Positions 19,801 to 28,249 of a stretch of 64,000 nt of DNA are shown piece by piece (position 1 is the first letter of the stretch; each line of letters opens with the position of its first letter). The position numbers were made by a program, and so were the translations under genes. A model generated the notes under the pieces. The model saw nothing but the letters and a program-made list of their open reading frames with translations. It ran no database searches and was not told the origin of the DNA. The DNA lies in assembly GCA_963818695.1 (NCBI GenBank), contig CAWFTG010000011.1:496001-560000 (forward strand), written 5' to 3'. The stretch comes from AP-15 sp963818695. Lineage in GTDB: Bacteria > Pseudomonadota > Alphaproteobacteria > ATCC43930 > CGMCC-115725.

Positions 19801-20307
19801 GGCGAGACGCCGCATATCGTCGCCGCGATAGAGATGGTGCACGGCGAGATAGGCGCGGCCCCGGAAGTCCACCGCGACGCGGGCCGCGGCGTCGGGGGAC
19901 AGGATCACCACAATCTGACCCTCGCCATGCGCGACGACGTCGGCGTAGTCGAGATGGCACTCGCCCTTGGGGGCGCGGCGCTTGCCGAGCGTCAATAGCC
20001 GCGTGAGCCGGCCATAGGCGGCGCGATCCGTGGGGTAGGCGAGCAGGCTCGTGCCGTCGCGCAGATCAAGGCGGCACCCGACGACGAGGCGGATCCCGAC
20101 CTCTTTTGCCGCATGATGCGCGCGGACAATGCCGGCAAAGCTGTTGCGGTCGGTGATCGCAATCGCCTGATGACCGAGCGCGGCTGCGGTCAGCACCAGC
20201 TCGTCCGGATGCGAGGCACCGCGCAGAAACGAGAAATTGGTGGTGACCTGCAGCTCCGCGTAGCGCAGCCCGCGCTCAGATAAAACTCGCTCAGGAAAAG
20301 ACGCCAT
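16849..20307 (-). CDS. dnaE2: error-prone DNA polymerase DnaE2 (ImuC), with three palindromic inserts
   Basis: Alpha subunit of the SOS mutasome polymerase, which copies damaged DNA together with ImuA and ImuB. The start at 20307 overlaps the end of imuB by 17 bp. The PHP domain begins YAELQVTTNFSFLRGASHPDEL. The polymerase core contains QGRGSAANSVVCYCLGIT, PPDIDVDFEHERREEVIQY, GGFVITRGPL and KIDVLALGML. The OB fold near the end contains VDRQLSIAGIVLIRQRPGSANGV. Three palindromic repeats lie inside the gene at 19348-19425, 17795-17830 and 17405-17520; the first two keep the frame. The frame changes near 18890 and at a C/G run near 17418. About 1,150 residues against a usual ~1,080, the excess matching the inserts. 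Confidence 0.9.
17405..17520. repeat. composite palindromic insert in dnaE2
   Basis: Two hairpins (CTCCACCCCCGGGGGCGGAG and CTCCCCCCAATGGGGGGCGAG) in inverted arrangement, with GGGGTGAGG and CCTCACCC inside. The insert separates the conserved finger region from the OB fold. The coding frame shifts at its C5G5 centre near 17418. Confidence 0.75.
17793..17832. repeat. palindromic insert in dnaE2 (in frame)
   Basis: CCTCCCCCGCTAGCGGGGGA is a near-perfect palindrome. It adds a peptide read as AAPSLPSPASGGGLGCG between two conserved blocks (DCTLEP and LRLGLRQIKGF) without breaking the frame. Confidence 0.8.
19347..19427. repeat. REP-like pair inserted in dnaE2 (in frame)
   Basis: TTCCCGCGAAAGCGGGAA with a degenerate inverted partner (CCACCGCTTCAGCGGGGGTG). 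It encodes about 30 extra residues (SVTPAEAVVQGHRSDPG and so on) between GATERF and PDKVRHLIEHEL, where relatives have only a few residues. Confidence 0.8.
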
Positions 20308-21887
20308 GGATAAACCAGCGCGGCTTGCGGTCGCTGCCGTGGAGACCCGCCCTATATAACCAGAAGCGCCGGCCCTCTTCGTCCTCGACACGGTAATAAT
20401 CGCGGATCGCATCCACGGCGTTGTAGCCTTCCGGCCGCCACCATTCATCGGCGATCCGCTCCGGCCCATCGGCGCGCATGACCCGATGCCGGCGGCGGCG
20501 CCACGTGAACCGGAACGGCGGGTCGTCGGGCAACAGCCAGAACGCCTCGACCGGCTCCGGGGGGTCGAACAGTCGTATCGGCCGTAACCCCTGTCCACCC
20601 GCAAGCGGGGGGAGAGGAGAATAAAAGCGGGTTTTGCTCTTTCTCGCATTGACCGACACCCTGACCGAGGCGCGCTCCGGGATGTGGCTCTCGCGCGGCT
20701 CGAGCCGCGATATTGCGGCGAGACCGAGCCGGTTGCCGAGCCGGTCGAGGAGCGGGGCGATGCCCCCTCCCATCCCCTCCCCTGCAAGCGGGGGAGGGGT
20801 AGGGTGGGGGCCGGCAGTGTGGCCGGGAAGTCCGATCTGTTCGGCCGGCAGGGACTCGACCGCATAGGCGGCGAGGATCATGTCTTCGATGCCGAGACCG
20901 GGATCGATCGTGTCGAGCCGCTCTTTGAAGAGCGCCGCGAGATGGCGCGGATCGCGGCTTGGACGAGCCGTGCCGAGGCGGATCCGCTCGACCCGTCCGT
21001 CGACGCGGTAAAAGCCGAGATCGAGCCGCCGCGCTCCAGTCCCTTCCCGCGCCAAGCGAAGGACGAGATCCGCGGTGAGCCGCTCCGCCGCCAACATCAG
21101 ATCGGCGGGCTCGGTAATCGGCTCCACAAAGCTCAACCGCACCCGCCGGCTCGGCACCTCGCCGAGTGGCGACAACGGCTCCGACATCTCGTCCAGCGCC
21201 TGATCGAGCAGCCGCGCCACGGTCTCGCCGAACCGGCGGGCCAGCGCATCGCGCGGCATCGCATAGAGATCGCCGACCCGCTTCAACCCGACCCGCCGCA
21301 GCCCTTGGGCGGTGATCTGGTCGAGGCGGAGCGCTTCCACCGGCAATGAAGCAAGGGCGGCCCGAAGCTTTCCCGAGGCCAGAATAACGACGCTGTCGCT
21401 CGTTTCCGCAAAGCGGGCTATAGCCCACGCAGCGCCGAGCGTATCGGCAATGACGATGCGGCTGGCGATACCCCGGCGGTCGAGGCGAGCCGCCAAATCG
21501 GCAGCGAGTGCTGTTTCCCCACCCCAGAGATGGGCCGAGCCGGTGATCTCGATCCGCACCCCATCTGCGCCATCGGGAGCGGTCCATGGGCTGTAGCGGC
21601 CGCACCATTCCGCCAGCCGCCGAAGCGCGGCGGCGTCCTCCGCCGGCTTCGCCAGGGCAGTGGCGAGGCCGGGCAGAAAGGAGAGCGCATCCGCCAGCGG
21701 CATTCCCGGAGCCAAGCCGGCGGCGGTTGCGGCCGGGTTGACCGCGGCGAGAAGCCGCCGTCCGGCAGCATCGGCAACCGTGGCGAACGGGGCCTCCTCA
21801 GCCGGCTCGGCGGAATTTTTCCGACTGCGACAGGCGCCGCCGGTCGATCGGCCAGCGCGGCAGCCAGAGATACATGATCCGTCGCAT
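20291..21887 (-). CDS. imuB: Y-family polymerase-like protein ImuB, with two palindromic inserts and one frameshift
   Basis: Catalytically inactive Y-family polymerase relative that links ImuA and DnaE2 to the beta clamp. The start at 21887 (MRRIMYLWLPRWPIDR) matches the family's YLALWLP-type opening. The frame changes near 21810; removing one base there restores AEEAPFATVADAAGRRLLAAVNPAA. Later blocks are WCGRYSPW, GSAHLWGGE, and LRRVGLKRVGDLYAMPR (helix-hairpin-helix). The C-terminus is ADEWWRPEGYNAVDAIRDYYRVEDEEGRRFWLYR. Palindromic inserts at 20588-20620 and 20763-20811 add short Pro/Gly-rich peptides in frame. Overlaps dnaE2 by 17 bp. Confidence 0.88.
20588..20620. repeat. palindromic insert in imuB (in frame)
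   Basis: CCACCCGCAAGCGGGGGG core with flanking CCCCTG and GAGAGG arms. It encodes SPLPPLAGGQG between ARKSKTRFY and LRPIRLFDPPEPVE. Confidence 0.7.
20763..20811. repeat. palindromic insert in imuB (in frame)
   Basis: CCCCTCCCCTGCAAGCGGGG followed by GAGGGG, extended by CCCTCC and GGGTGG arms. It encodes PHPTPPPLAGEGMGGG between EQIGLPGHTAG and IAPLLDRLGNRLG. Confidence 0.75.
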
Positions 21888-22684
21888 CCGGCACCTCCAT
21901 TTCCCAGCATTCCGGCTCGCCGCCGCGGCAGCGCAGCAGCTCGACGCGCCACCGCGGATGCCCGACTCCTGGCTCGCCGAGGCTGGGGACGCGACGGCAA
22001 CGCGGCGATGCGCCACCGGGTTACAGCCGCGTTCGGCAGAGCGCGCTCGCGCGCCGCCTGCCCGCCATCGCGCCAGCGCCGCAGCAGAAAAGCGAGGATG
22101 CCGGAGCGTTCCGCGGCGAGCTGCAATCGGCGGCTCGCCACCATGGGGAGCGTCCCGACTTCGCCGACAACTGCGACAATGCCCGGGGCGCGCAGCCCTT
22201 CCTCCATTGCCCACAGGATCTCGGCATCGCGCGATGCCCGGACCAGCACGACGCGCCCGGGATCGAGCCCGTGCGCCGCGAGGCCCGGCCCGTAAAGGTC
22301 CGGGCGCGGCAGGCACCACAGCACCACCCCCACCTCACCCCGACCCTCTCCGCCCCCAGGGGCGGAGAGGGGGGATGTCTGTTTTCCATCTCCGCCCTTT
22401 AGCGGGGAGAGGGAGGGGCACGGTCGTTTAAGCGACCGGGAGGGTGAGGTGGGCGGCCTCGTGAGGCATCCGAGAATATGGGCGGCAAAGGCGGCGGCGA
22501 GCGCGCCATCCTCCTCGTCACCGCCCATTCCCAGGATCTCGTGCAAAGCCCCGCGCGCGAGCCCGCCGCCAGGTAAAACCCGGTCGATCGCCGCGACACC
22601 GAAAGGCAAAACCCCATGTATCCCCGACGACCGCCCGATCTGCCGGACGCGCTCGCGAAGCTCGGGAAGAAGGGTTCTGACCAT
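21798..22684 (-). CDS. imuA: ImuA (RecA-like SOS mutagenesis protein), with a 125-bp palindromic insert and frameshifts
   Basis: Adaptor of the mutasome, distantly related to RecA and SulA. The N-terminus reads VRTLLPELRERVRQI, then GIHGVLPFGVAAIDRVLPGGGLARGALHEILG, the typical ImuA pattern. After the insert come LWCLPRPDLYGPGLAAHGLDPGRVVLVRA and AVTRWRIAALPS. The frame changes near 21985 into GVGHPRWRVELLRCRGGEPE, and again near 21810, where one lost base brings it to the TGA at 21798. The start is ATG 22684 or 22693; the open frame continues to 22717, but the LexA box at 22694-22708 makes those upstream codons unlikely to be translated. The same single-base correction near 21810 repairs both imuA and imuB. 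Confidence 0.85.
22329..22453. repeat. 125-bp composite palindromic element inside imuA
   Basis: Bounded by perfect 12-bp inverted ends, CCCACCTCACCC (22329-22340) and GGGTGAGGTGGG (22442-22453). It contains two internal hairpins (CTCCGCCCCCAGGGGCGGAG and TCCGCCCTTTAGCGGGGA). It encodes about 40 extra residues between HILGCLTR and VVLWCLPRPDLYG and keeps the frame. Confidence 0.8.
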
Positions 22685-22693
22685 ATCAGGCAT

Positions 22694-22708
22694 GTTCCTT
22701 TTTTGTTC
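22694..22708. promoter_or_regulatory. LexA (SOS) box of the imuA-imuB-dnaE2 operon
   Basis: GTTC-N7-GTTC with spacer CTTTTTT is an exact match to the alphaproteobacterial LexA consensus. It sits directly in front of ATG 22693 and overlaps the AAAGGA ribosome site of imuA, so LexA binding would cover the translation start region. This predicts induction by DNA damage. Confidence 0.85.
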
Positions 22709-22761
22709 TTTATTCATCGGTTGTCAAGGCCGCCGCTTGACGATCCGATCTGCAGGACCCA

Positions 22762-23561
22762 TCACTCGCCACCCGATAACTCTTTCTGCTCCTCGCGCGG
22801 GAAGTCGCCGCCGTCGATCGCGTTCAGGAGGTCGCGGCCGTGGCTTTCGCGGTCCTTGGCAACGAGAGCTTCGGCTTCCGCGTCGGTGAGATTGGCAATC
22901 CCCTGTTGGGTGCGGAAATGGAATTTGACCCAGATGCGCTCGTTCGCGGCATTGATCATCGAGAAGGCATGGCTGCCGTACAAGTGCATGTGCCGGAAGC
23001 TTTTCGGGATGCCGCGGTCCGACATCGTAATCGTGACCTGGTGCAATGCCTCGGGCAGCAAGGTCCAGAAGTCCCAATTGTTGTCGGCGCTGCGCAGACC
23101 AGTGCGCGGATCGCGCTTGATCGCGTGGTTGAGGTCGGAGAACCGCAGCGGATCGCGGAAGAAGAACACCGGCGTGTTGTTGCCGACAATGTCCCAGTTG
23201 CCTTCTTCGGTGTAGAACTTCAGCGCAGTGCCGCGTATGTCGCGCTCCGCATCCGCGGCGCCGCGCTCACCGGCAACAGTGGAGAAACGGGCAACATCGG
23301 TGTTTGCTTACCCACCGCGCTGAAGATCTTCGCCTTGGTGAAGAGGGTGATATCGTGCGTCACCGTAAAGGTGCCATAGGCGCCCCAGCCTTTGGCATGC
23401 ATGCGGCGCTCGGGGATCACCTCGCGGTCGAAATGCGCCAGCTTCTCAAGCAGCCAAATGTTCTGCAGCAGTGCGGGGCCGCGCGGACCGGCGGACATGA
23501 TGTTGGTGTTGTCGGCCACAGGCGCGCCGCTGGCGTTGGTGAAAACCTTTGATGTGGACAT
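22762..23561 (-). pseudogene. catalase, truncated before the heme-binding tyrosine
   Basis: Monofunctional heme catalase fragment of about 265 residues. It begins MSTSKVFTNASGAPVADN and keeps the catalytic histidine region (ERRMHAKGWGAYGTFTVTHDI) and, after a frame change near 23220, the asparagine region (GNNTPVFFFRDPLRFSDLNHA). It continues to HMHLYGSHAFSMINA and NAIDGGDFPRE, then stops at 22762. Intact catalases continue for another 200 or more residues, including the proximal tyrosine of the RxxxY motif. The loss of that half cannot be a single read error, so this is a real truncation. It lies just upstream of the mutasome operon on the same strand. Confidence 0.8.
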
Positions 23562-23603
23562 GACGGACTCCTCGGGTCGGTCTGGGAGAGGGTACGAATT
23601 TTC

Positions 23604-24278
23604 CTAGCCGAGCCACGCGGAGGCGCGGATCACTTGGCAGAAATTCTCGGGCCGGAAGGAGGGATCCTTGTCGGCGAGCACATCGGCCTTGACATTGCCG
23701 AAGGTCGTCTCGGGCTTGTGGTGGATGCCGTCGTAGAAGGCTTGGATGATCTCTTCCTTGAAGCGGCCGCGGCGCGGGTGAGCGCGGATGACGGCGTCAC
23801 GCTCGGCGTCGGTGAACTCGGAATAGGCGATGCCGAGCACGTCCATTTCGACGCCTGCGGTGACGAGCGCGATGACGGGATGCATGTGCTGCGGTATGCC
23901 GGGTGTCGTGTGCAGCGCGATCGCGGTCCACACCGTCTCGATGTCGCGCTCGGCGATGTCATGGCCCCGCAGGAAGTCGCGGGCGGCGTTGGCGCCGTCC
24001 ACCTCGAAGCGATCATGCGCGCTGGCGTACTCAGAGGTGAGGCCCAAATCGTGAAACATGGCGCCGGCATAAAGGAGCTCGGGATCGAACCGGAGGCCGC
24101 GGCGCTTGCCGGTGAGAGCGGCCCAGTAATAGACGCGGCTCGAGTGGTGGAACAGCAGCGGTGATTCAGTGTCCTCGACCAATTCGGTCACTTCACGTGC
24201 CAGTTTGCTGTCGGGAATGACGACGCCAGCGACTGGCTTGGGGCTCACGTCGATTGTGTGTAAGGGAACCAATGCCAT
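23604..24278 (-). CDS. HD domain-containing phosphohydrolase-like protein
   Basis: 224 residues from ATG 24278, which has AGGAGAAAG close upstream. Metal-binding HD-domain residues are visible: LLFHHSSRVYYWA, then YAGAMFHDLGLT with the paired His-Asp, and later ALHTTPGIPQHMHPVI. The pattern fits HD proteins resembling cyanamide hydratase. Substrate unknown. The catalase fragment follows 42 bp downstream on the same strand, so an oxidative-stress transcription unit is possible. Confidence 0.8.
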   Translation of the reverse strand: MALVPLHTIDVSPKPVAGVVIPDSKLAREVTELVEDTESPLLFHHSSRVYYWAALTGKRRGLRFDPELLYAGAMFHDLGLTSEYASAHDRFEVDGANAARDFLRGHDIAERDIETVWTAIALHTTPGIPQHMHPVIALVTAGVEMDVLGIAYSEFTDAERDAVIRAHPRRGRFKEEIIQAFYDGIHHKPETTFGNVKADVLADKDPSFRPENFCQVIRASAWLG

Positions 24279-24603
24279 TGCTTTCTCCTGAAAAACTCTT
24301 GCCCCCGGCAAACTCGTCATTGAGCAAACCGACCTTCGTCGGTAGGCCGATCCGATATCGTCTGACCCCCTCTCTATTGGAAAGGTTCGCATGGGAGACC
24401 CTGTCAGAGATCAATCCGCGGGGGCTTTCATCAAATCGATATTTCCGATCCGCTCGATAGGTGATCTCTATTGCAGTGGTCACCCCATCAATCGTCTGCA
24501 CCCTAATTACGTCGCAGAGCCAATCGGGCGCCAGTCAATCCGGGTAAATCGTGGTAAATGACGGTATTAGCCATACACGCAAATTATGGCGCATCGCCAG
24601 CGG

Positions 24604-25546
24604 TACAGCGTCGTCGGTGAACCGATGCTGTGGTAGCTCCAGGCCGCTGTCGAGCGCGGCATCACCCTGATCGACACGGCGCCGGCCTATGGGTTTGGCC
24701 GCTCCGAAGAGATTGTCGGGCAGGCTATTGCCGAATGCGGGCTGCGCTCACGGGTCGTGATCGCCACCAAAACCGGGCTCGAGTGGAAAGACGGGAGAGT
24801 TTTTCGGAAATGCCGGTCGTGACCGCGTCTTGAGCGAGGCCATCAACTCGCTGCGGCGCCTGCGCACGGATTACATCGATATCTACCAGGTGCATTGGCC
24901 CGATCCGTTGGTGCCGATCGAAGAGACGGCCGAAGCGATGCAGACGCTGTTCGACGAGGGGAAGATCCGCGCCATTGGCGTCAGTAATTTCTCGGTTGCC
25001 CAGATCGAACGCTTTCGCCGCGTCGCCAAGCTGCACGTCGTGCAGCCGCCTTACAATCTGTTCGAGCGCGCGATCGAGAGCGAGTTGTTGCCGTATTGCC
25101 GGCAATCGGGTCTCGCGAGGTTGACCTATGGCGCGCTGTGCCGCGGGCTGTTGTCCGGCAAGCTCCAAGAAGACGCGCATTTTGGCGGCGACGATCTTCG
25201 CTTGACCGACCCGAAATTCCAGCCGCCTCGCTACGCGCAATACCTTGCCGCAGTCCAGCGTCTCGACCAATTCGCCAGAGATCGTTACAGCAAGCGGGTC
25301 ATCCACTTGGCGGTGCGCTGGCTTCTCGACCAGGGCACGACTGCGGCATTGTGGGGAGCGCGTCATCCCGGCCAGCTGCAACCAATCGACGAGGTCTTCG
25401 GATGGTCGCTCGATGCCGCCGCAAAGAGCGAGATCGATCGTATCCTGCGAGAGTCGATCACCGACCCAGTCGGTCCCGAGTTCATGGCGCCGCCCGCGCG
25501 TTCCAAGGTTCAGACCCTAGCAGCGGCGGAATGCGTTTCCCTTTAG
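24604..25546 (+). pseudogene. aldo/keto reductase, N-terminus missing and one frameshift
   Basis: TIM-barrel NADPH-dependent oxidoreductase. LQAAVERGITLIDTAPAYGFGRSEEIVGQAI contains the catalytic Asp-Tyr region, preceded immediately by an in-frame TAG. The first ~45 residues of the barrel, with the GLGT-type motif, are absent. The frame changes near 24815. The remainder is well kept: LRTDYIDIYQVHWPDP, RAIGVSNFSVAQ, VVQPPYNLFERAIE, RWLLDQGTTAALWGARHPGQL. The missing N-terminus and in-frame stop argue for a true pseudogene. It is divergent from the HD gene. Confidence 0.7.
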
Positions 25547-25623
25547 CGGAACCAATCAGATGGACGTCTTCATGAGCCTCGCGTCGAGCCTCAAATGCGG
25601 CGGTTATTGAGAGCGGCAAGCAG

Positions 25624-26082
25624 TCACTCGCTGCCAGTGCGGCCGTGAAAGGGGTCCGGGCCCGGGTCGCGCCCGGCTGCAACCTCGGCCAGCCGGCCGA
25701 GGTAATTGGCCCAGCCTTCGGCATGGCCGGCGCATTGCTCGGCATTGGGCAGGCCGGTATGGGTGAGGCGGAGCAAGGTTCCGTCCGGCGGCTGCTCAAC
25801 CAGGTCGATCTCGACCAGGCTCGACCCCGGCGGGACCTCCTCGCTGCCGTCCCACCCGAAACTGTAGGCCAGGCGGTGCACCGGCACGACCTCGCGAAAG
25901 GAGCCGCGGGCGAGGCGAGCCCCGGTGACATTGACGAGATAGAGCCCGCCGGGCTGCGGCTCGACCTGCGCCTCGGTTCCCATCCAGCGCAGGATCTTCT
26001 CCGGGTCGGTCAGGAGGGCGAATACCGCGGCGGGCGGCGCCGGGACGTGCTGCTCGCGGCGGACGACGAGGGCCTCTTGCAT
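25624..26082 (-). CDS. SRPBCC (AHSA1-type) domain protein
   Basis: 152 residues from ATG 26082 (MQEALVVRREQHVPAPP). Helix-grip fold of the START/AHSA1 group: AVFALLTDPEKILRWMGTEAQVEPQPGGLY near the N-terminus and the closing helix with HAEGWANYLGRLAEVAAG. Members bind hydrophobic ligands or act as chaperone-like factors. It is often paired with an ArsR regulator, but none is present here. It is divergent from the cyclase gene (111 bp between starts). Confidence 0.8.
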   Translation of the reverse strand: MQEALVVRREQHVPAPPAAVFALLTDPEKILRWMGTEAQVEPQPGGLYLVNVTGARLARGSFREVVPVHRLAYSFGWDGSEEVPPGSSLVEIDLVEQPPDGTLLRLTHTGLPNAEQCAGHAEGWANYLGRLAEVAAGRDPGPDPFHGRTGSE

Positions 26083-26192
26083 GGGTCTCCACCATGGCTG
26101 TGATCGCCGCCTCGAGGATAGACCGACAGGGCCGGCTGCACCATCGCCGCGGCGCGGATGACAGGCCAAGGGCGTCGCGGCATGATCGCGGC

Positions 26193-27266
26193 ATGGATTT
26201 GCCCGCTTCCCTCGCTTGGCTAGTGGACGAGGCCGGCGCCTCGCCCGGCCCTGACCGGTTCCTCGCCGAGTTTGGCGGCCGGCTGCTCGCCGAGGGTCTG
26301 CCGCTGGCCGGTGGCGCCCTGACCTTAGCGGTGCCGCATCCGATCATCGCGCGCCGCACCTGGCTGTGGCGGGCGGCGAGCGGGGCGGTGATCGAGGCGC
26401 TGGGCTTCTCCGGCGGCCCGCCCAACCAAGCCGGGCACGACTGGCTGGCCGGGCTCGGCGCGGTGCAGGAGGAGACGGTCCGCCCACCGCTCGCCAGTCC
26501 GGCACGGGACAGTCCGGTGCTGGGCTGGGCCGGGACCCGGCCGTTTGGCGCGGCCGAGGCCGGCCGGCTGCGCCAGGGTGCGCGCTTCGCAGTGGCGCCC
26601 TTGGCCGCGCTGGCCGCCCGGGCGGCGCTGGCTGCGCTGCTGGAGGCCTATCTCGGCCGGCGCAGTGCCGCCCGGGTGCAGGCTGGCGCGCTGCGCCGCG
26701 GCACCGGGGAGACGATCCGCGCCGCGCTGCTTTCTGCCGATCTGCGCGACTTCACCGCGCTGTCCGAGGCGACTGAGCCCACAACGGTGATCGCCACCCT
26801 CGACGCCTGGTTCGACCGCGTCGCCGGGGCGGTGCACGCCTTCGGGGGCGAGGTGCTGAAGTTCATCGGCGACGGCGTGCTGGCGATTTTCCCGGTCACC
26901 GGCGCGCCGGCCGAGGCCTGCGAGGCGGCGCTGCGCGCGGTCGCCGCCGCCCGCGCCGGCATGGCCCATCTCGATGCGGTGCGGCAGGCGCAAGGGCTGC
27001 CGCCGCTGCCCTTCGGCGCGGCGTTGCATCTCGGCGAGATGCTGTGGGGTAATATCGGCGCCGCCAACCGGCTGGACTTCACCGCCATCGGCCCTGCGGT
27101 CAACCTGGTCAGCCGGCTGGAGGGGCTGTGCCGGCCGCTCGGCCGGTCGGTGTTGATCTCGGGCGCCGTCGCCGCCGAGACCACCACGCCGCTGGTGCCG
27201 CTGGGCGAACACCGGCTGCGCGGCATCGCAGCACCCTGCACGGTCTTCACCCTGCCGGATACGTGA
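26193..27266 (+). CDS. class III adenylate/guanylate cyclase domain protein
   Basis: 357 residues. The N-terminal half (1-170) is an Ala-rich, Trp-containing sensory-type region similar to the one before many rhizobial cyclase domains. The C-terminal catalytic domain has metal-binding aspartates in LLSADLRDFTALSE and FIGDGVLAIFP, and the purine-binding and transition-state region in ANRLDFTAIGPAVNLVSRLEGL. All catalytic positions appear intact, so it probably makes cAMP from ATP in response to an unknown signal. The start at 26193 (MDLPASLAWLVDEAG) is preferred over upstream codons that read through unrelated sequence. GC is visibly higher than in its neighbours. Confidence 0.85.
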   Translation: MDLPASLAWLVDEAGASPGPDRFLAEFGGRLLAEGLPLAGGALTLAVPHPIIARRTWLWRAASGAVIEALGFSGGPPNQAGHDWLAGLGAVQEETVRPPLASPARDSPVLGWAGTRPFGAAEAGRLRQGARFAVAPLAALAARAALAALLEAYLGRRSAARVQAGALRRGTGETIRAALLSADLRDFTALSEATEPTTVIATLDAWFDRVAGAVHAFGGEVLKFIGDGVLAIFPVTGAPAEACEAALRAVAAARAGMAHLDAVRQAQGLPPLPFGAALHLGEMLWGNIGAANRLDFTAIGPAVNLVSRLEGLCRPLGRSVLISGAVAAETTTPLVPLGEHRLRGIAAPCTVFTLPDT

Positions 27267-27391
27267 GCGGCTCGCCGCTCAGATCGCCATCGCGGCGAGC
27301 TGGGAACTCGTGTTTCAATGCAGATAGTAGGGACGTGCGTAATCTCCGCAGCGCCCCCTGTCACAGATACGCCTCCCTGACGAGGCCGAGC

Positions 27392-28249
27392 ATGATGGCA
27401 GCTGTCCTTAATTCCCTTGTACTCCCCGAGTTTGGGCCGCCGCCTGTGCTCTCGGTCCAGCATCTCGCCAAGTCGATTGGGAAAGGGACGTCGTGGCTGC
27501 AGATCATCGCCGATATCGACTTCAGCGTGCGTGAGGGCGAGTTCGTCTCGATGGTCGGGCCGTCCGGTTGCGGGAAGACGACGCTCCTGATGTGCCTCGC
27601 CGGATTGGCGCCTGCGAGCGGCGGTTCGATCGGCTTTCTCGGGGCGCCGCTCGCCGGCCCGGCACCCGGCATTTCGGTTGTCTTCCAGGACTACAGCCGG
27701 TCGCTGCTGCCGTGGAAAAGCAACCTCGACAACGTCGTTTTCGGTATGCGGCGGGTGGCGGGTGCGAGCCGCCGCGAGAAGCGCGAGCGCGCCCGCGAAT
27801 TGCTGGTCAATCTCGGGCTCGAGGGCTTTGTGAGCCATTATCCTTGGCAGGTTTCCGGCGGCATGCAGCAGCGGGTTGCGATCGCCCGTGCGTTGGCCGC
27901 CCGCTCGCGGCTACTGCTGTTGGACGAGCCGCTCGCCGCGGTCGATGCGCAGACACGCGCCGAGCTGCAGGATCTGCTCCTCGACCTCGCCGCGCGCTAC
28001 CGCCAGACCTGTCTCCTCGTAACGCATGACGTCGACGAGGCAGTTTATGTTGCGGACCGGGTCCTTGTGCTGGCGCGGCGGCCGACCCGCATTGTCGCCG
28101 ACCTCGCCGTGCCGTTGCCCAAGCCGCGCGACCAGATCGAGACGCGTGAAGAACGTGTCTACCTCGACATAAGGCACGATGTGCTAACGCGCATCCGCGC
28201 GATGAAGACGTCTCCAACTGTCCCTGGTATTGAACGGAGCATCCCATGA
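27392..28249 (+). CDS. ABC transporter ATP-binding protein (NitT/TauT family)
   Basis: About 285 residues from ATG 27392. Walker A GPSGCGKTT, signature VSGGMQQR, Walker B LLLLDEPLAAVD, and switch histidine in LVTHDVDEA. It energises the two permeases encoded downstream. The family imports nitrate, taurine, alkanesulfonates or pyrimidine precursors. The stop overlaps the start of the binding-protein gene by 4 bp (ATGA), so the four genes form one operon. Confidence 0.92.
   Translation: MMAAVLNSLVLPEFGPPPVLSVQHLAKSIGKGTSWLQIIADIDFSVREGEFVSMVGPSGCGKTTLLMCLAGLAPASGGSIGFLGAPLAGPAPGISVVFQDYSRSLLPWKSNLDNVVFGMRRVAGASRREKRERARELLVNLGLEGFVSHYPWQVSGGMQQRVAIARALAARSRLLLLDEPLAAVDAQTRAELQDLLLDLAARYRQTCLLVTHDVDEAVYVADRVLVLARRPTRIVADLAVPLPKPRDQIETREERVYLDIRHDVLTRIRAMKTSPTVPGIERSIP

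Noticed and set aside
20291..22717. Apparent 808-residue ImuA-ImuB fusion
   Set aside because: The frame joins the two genes only because of indels near 21985 and 21810. A normal ImuB start lies at 21887 and a normal ImuA stop appears at 21798 after repair.
24328..24343. ACCGAC-CTTC-GTCGGT hairpin as a terminator
   Set aside because: A good stem-loop but no T-run follows on either strand, and it lies between divergent genes.
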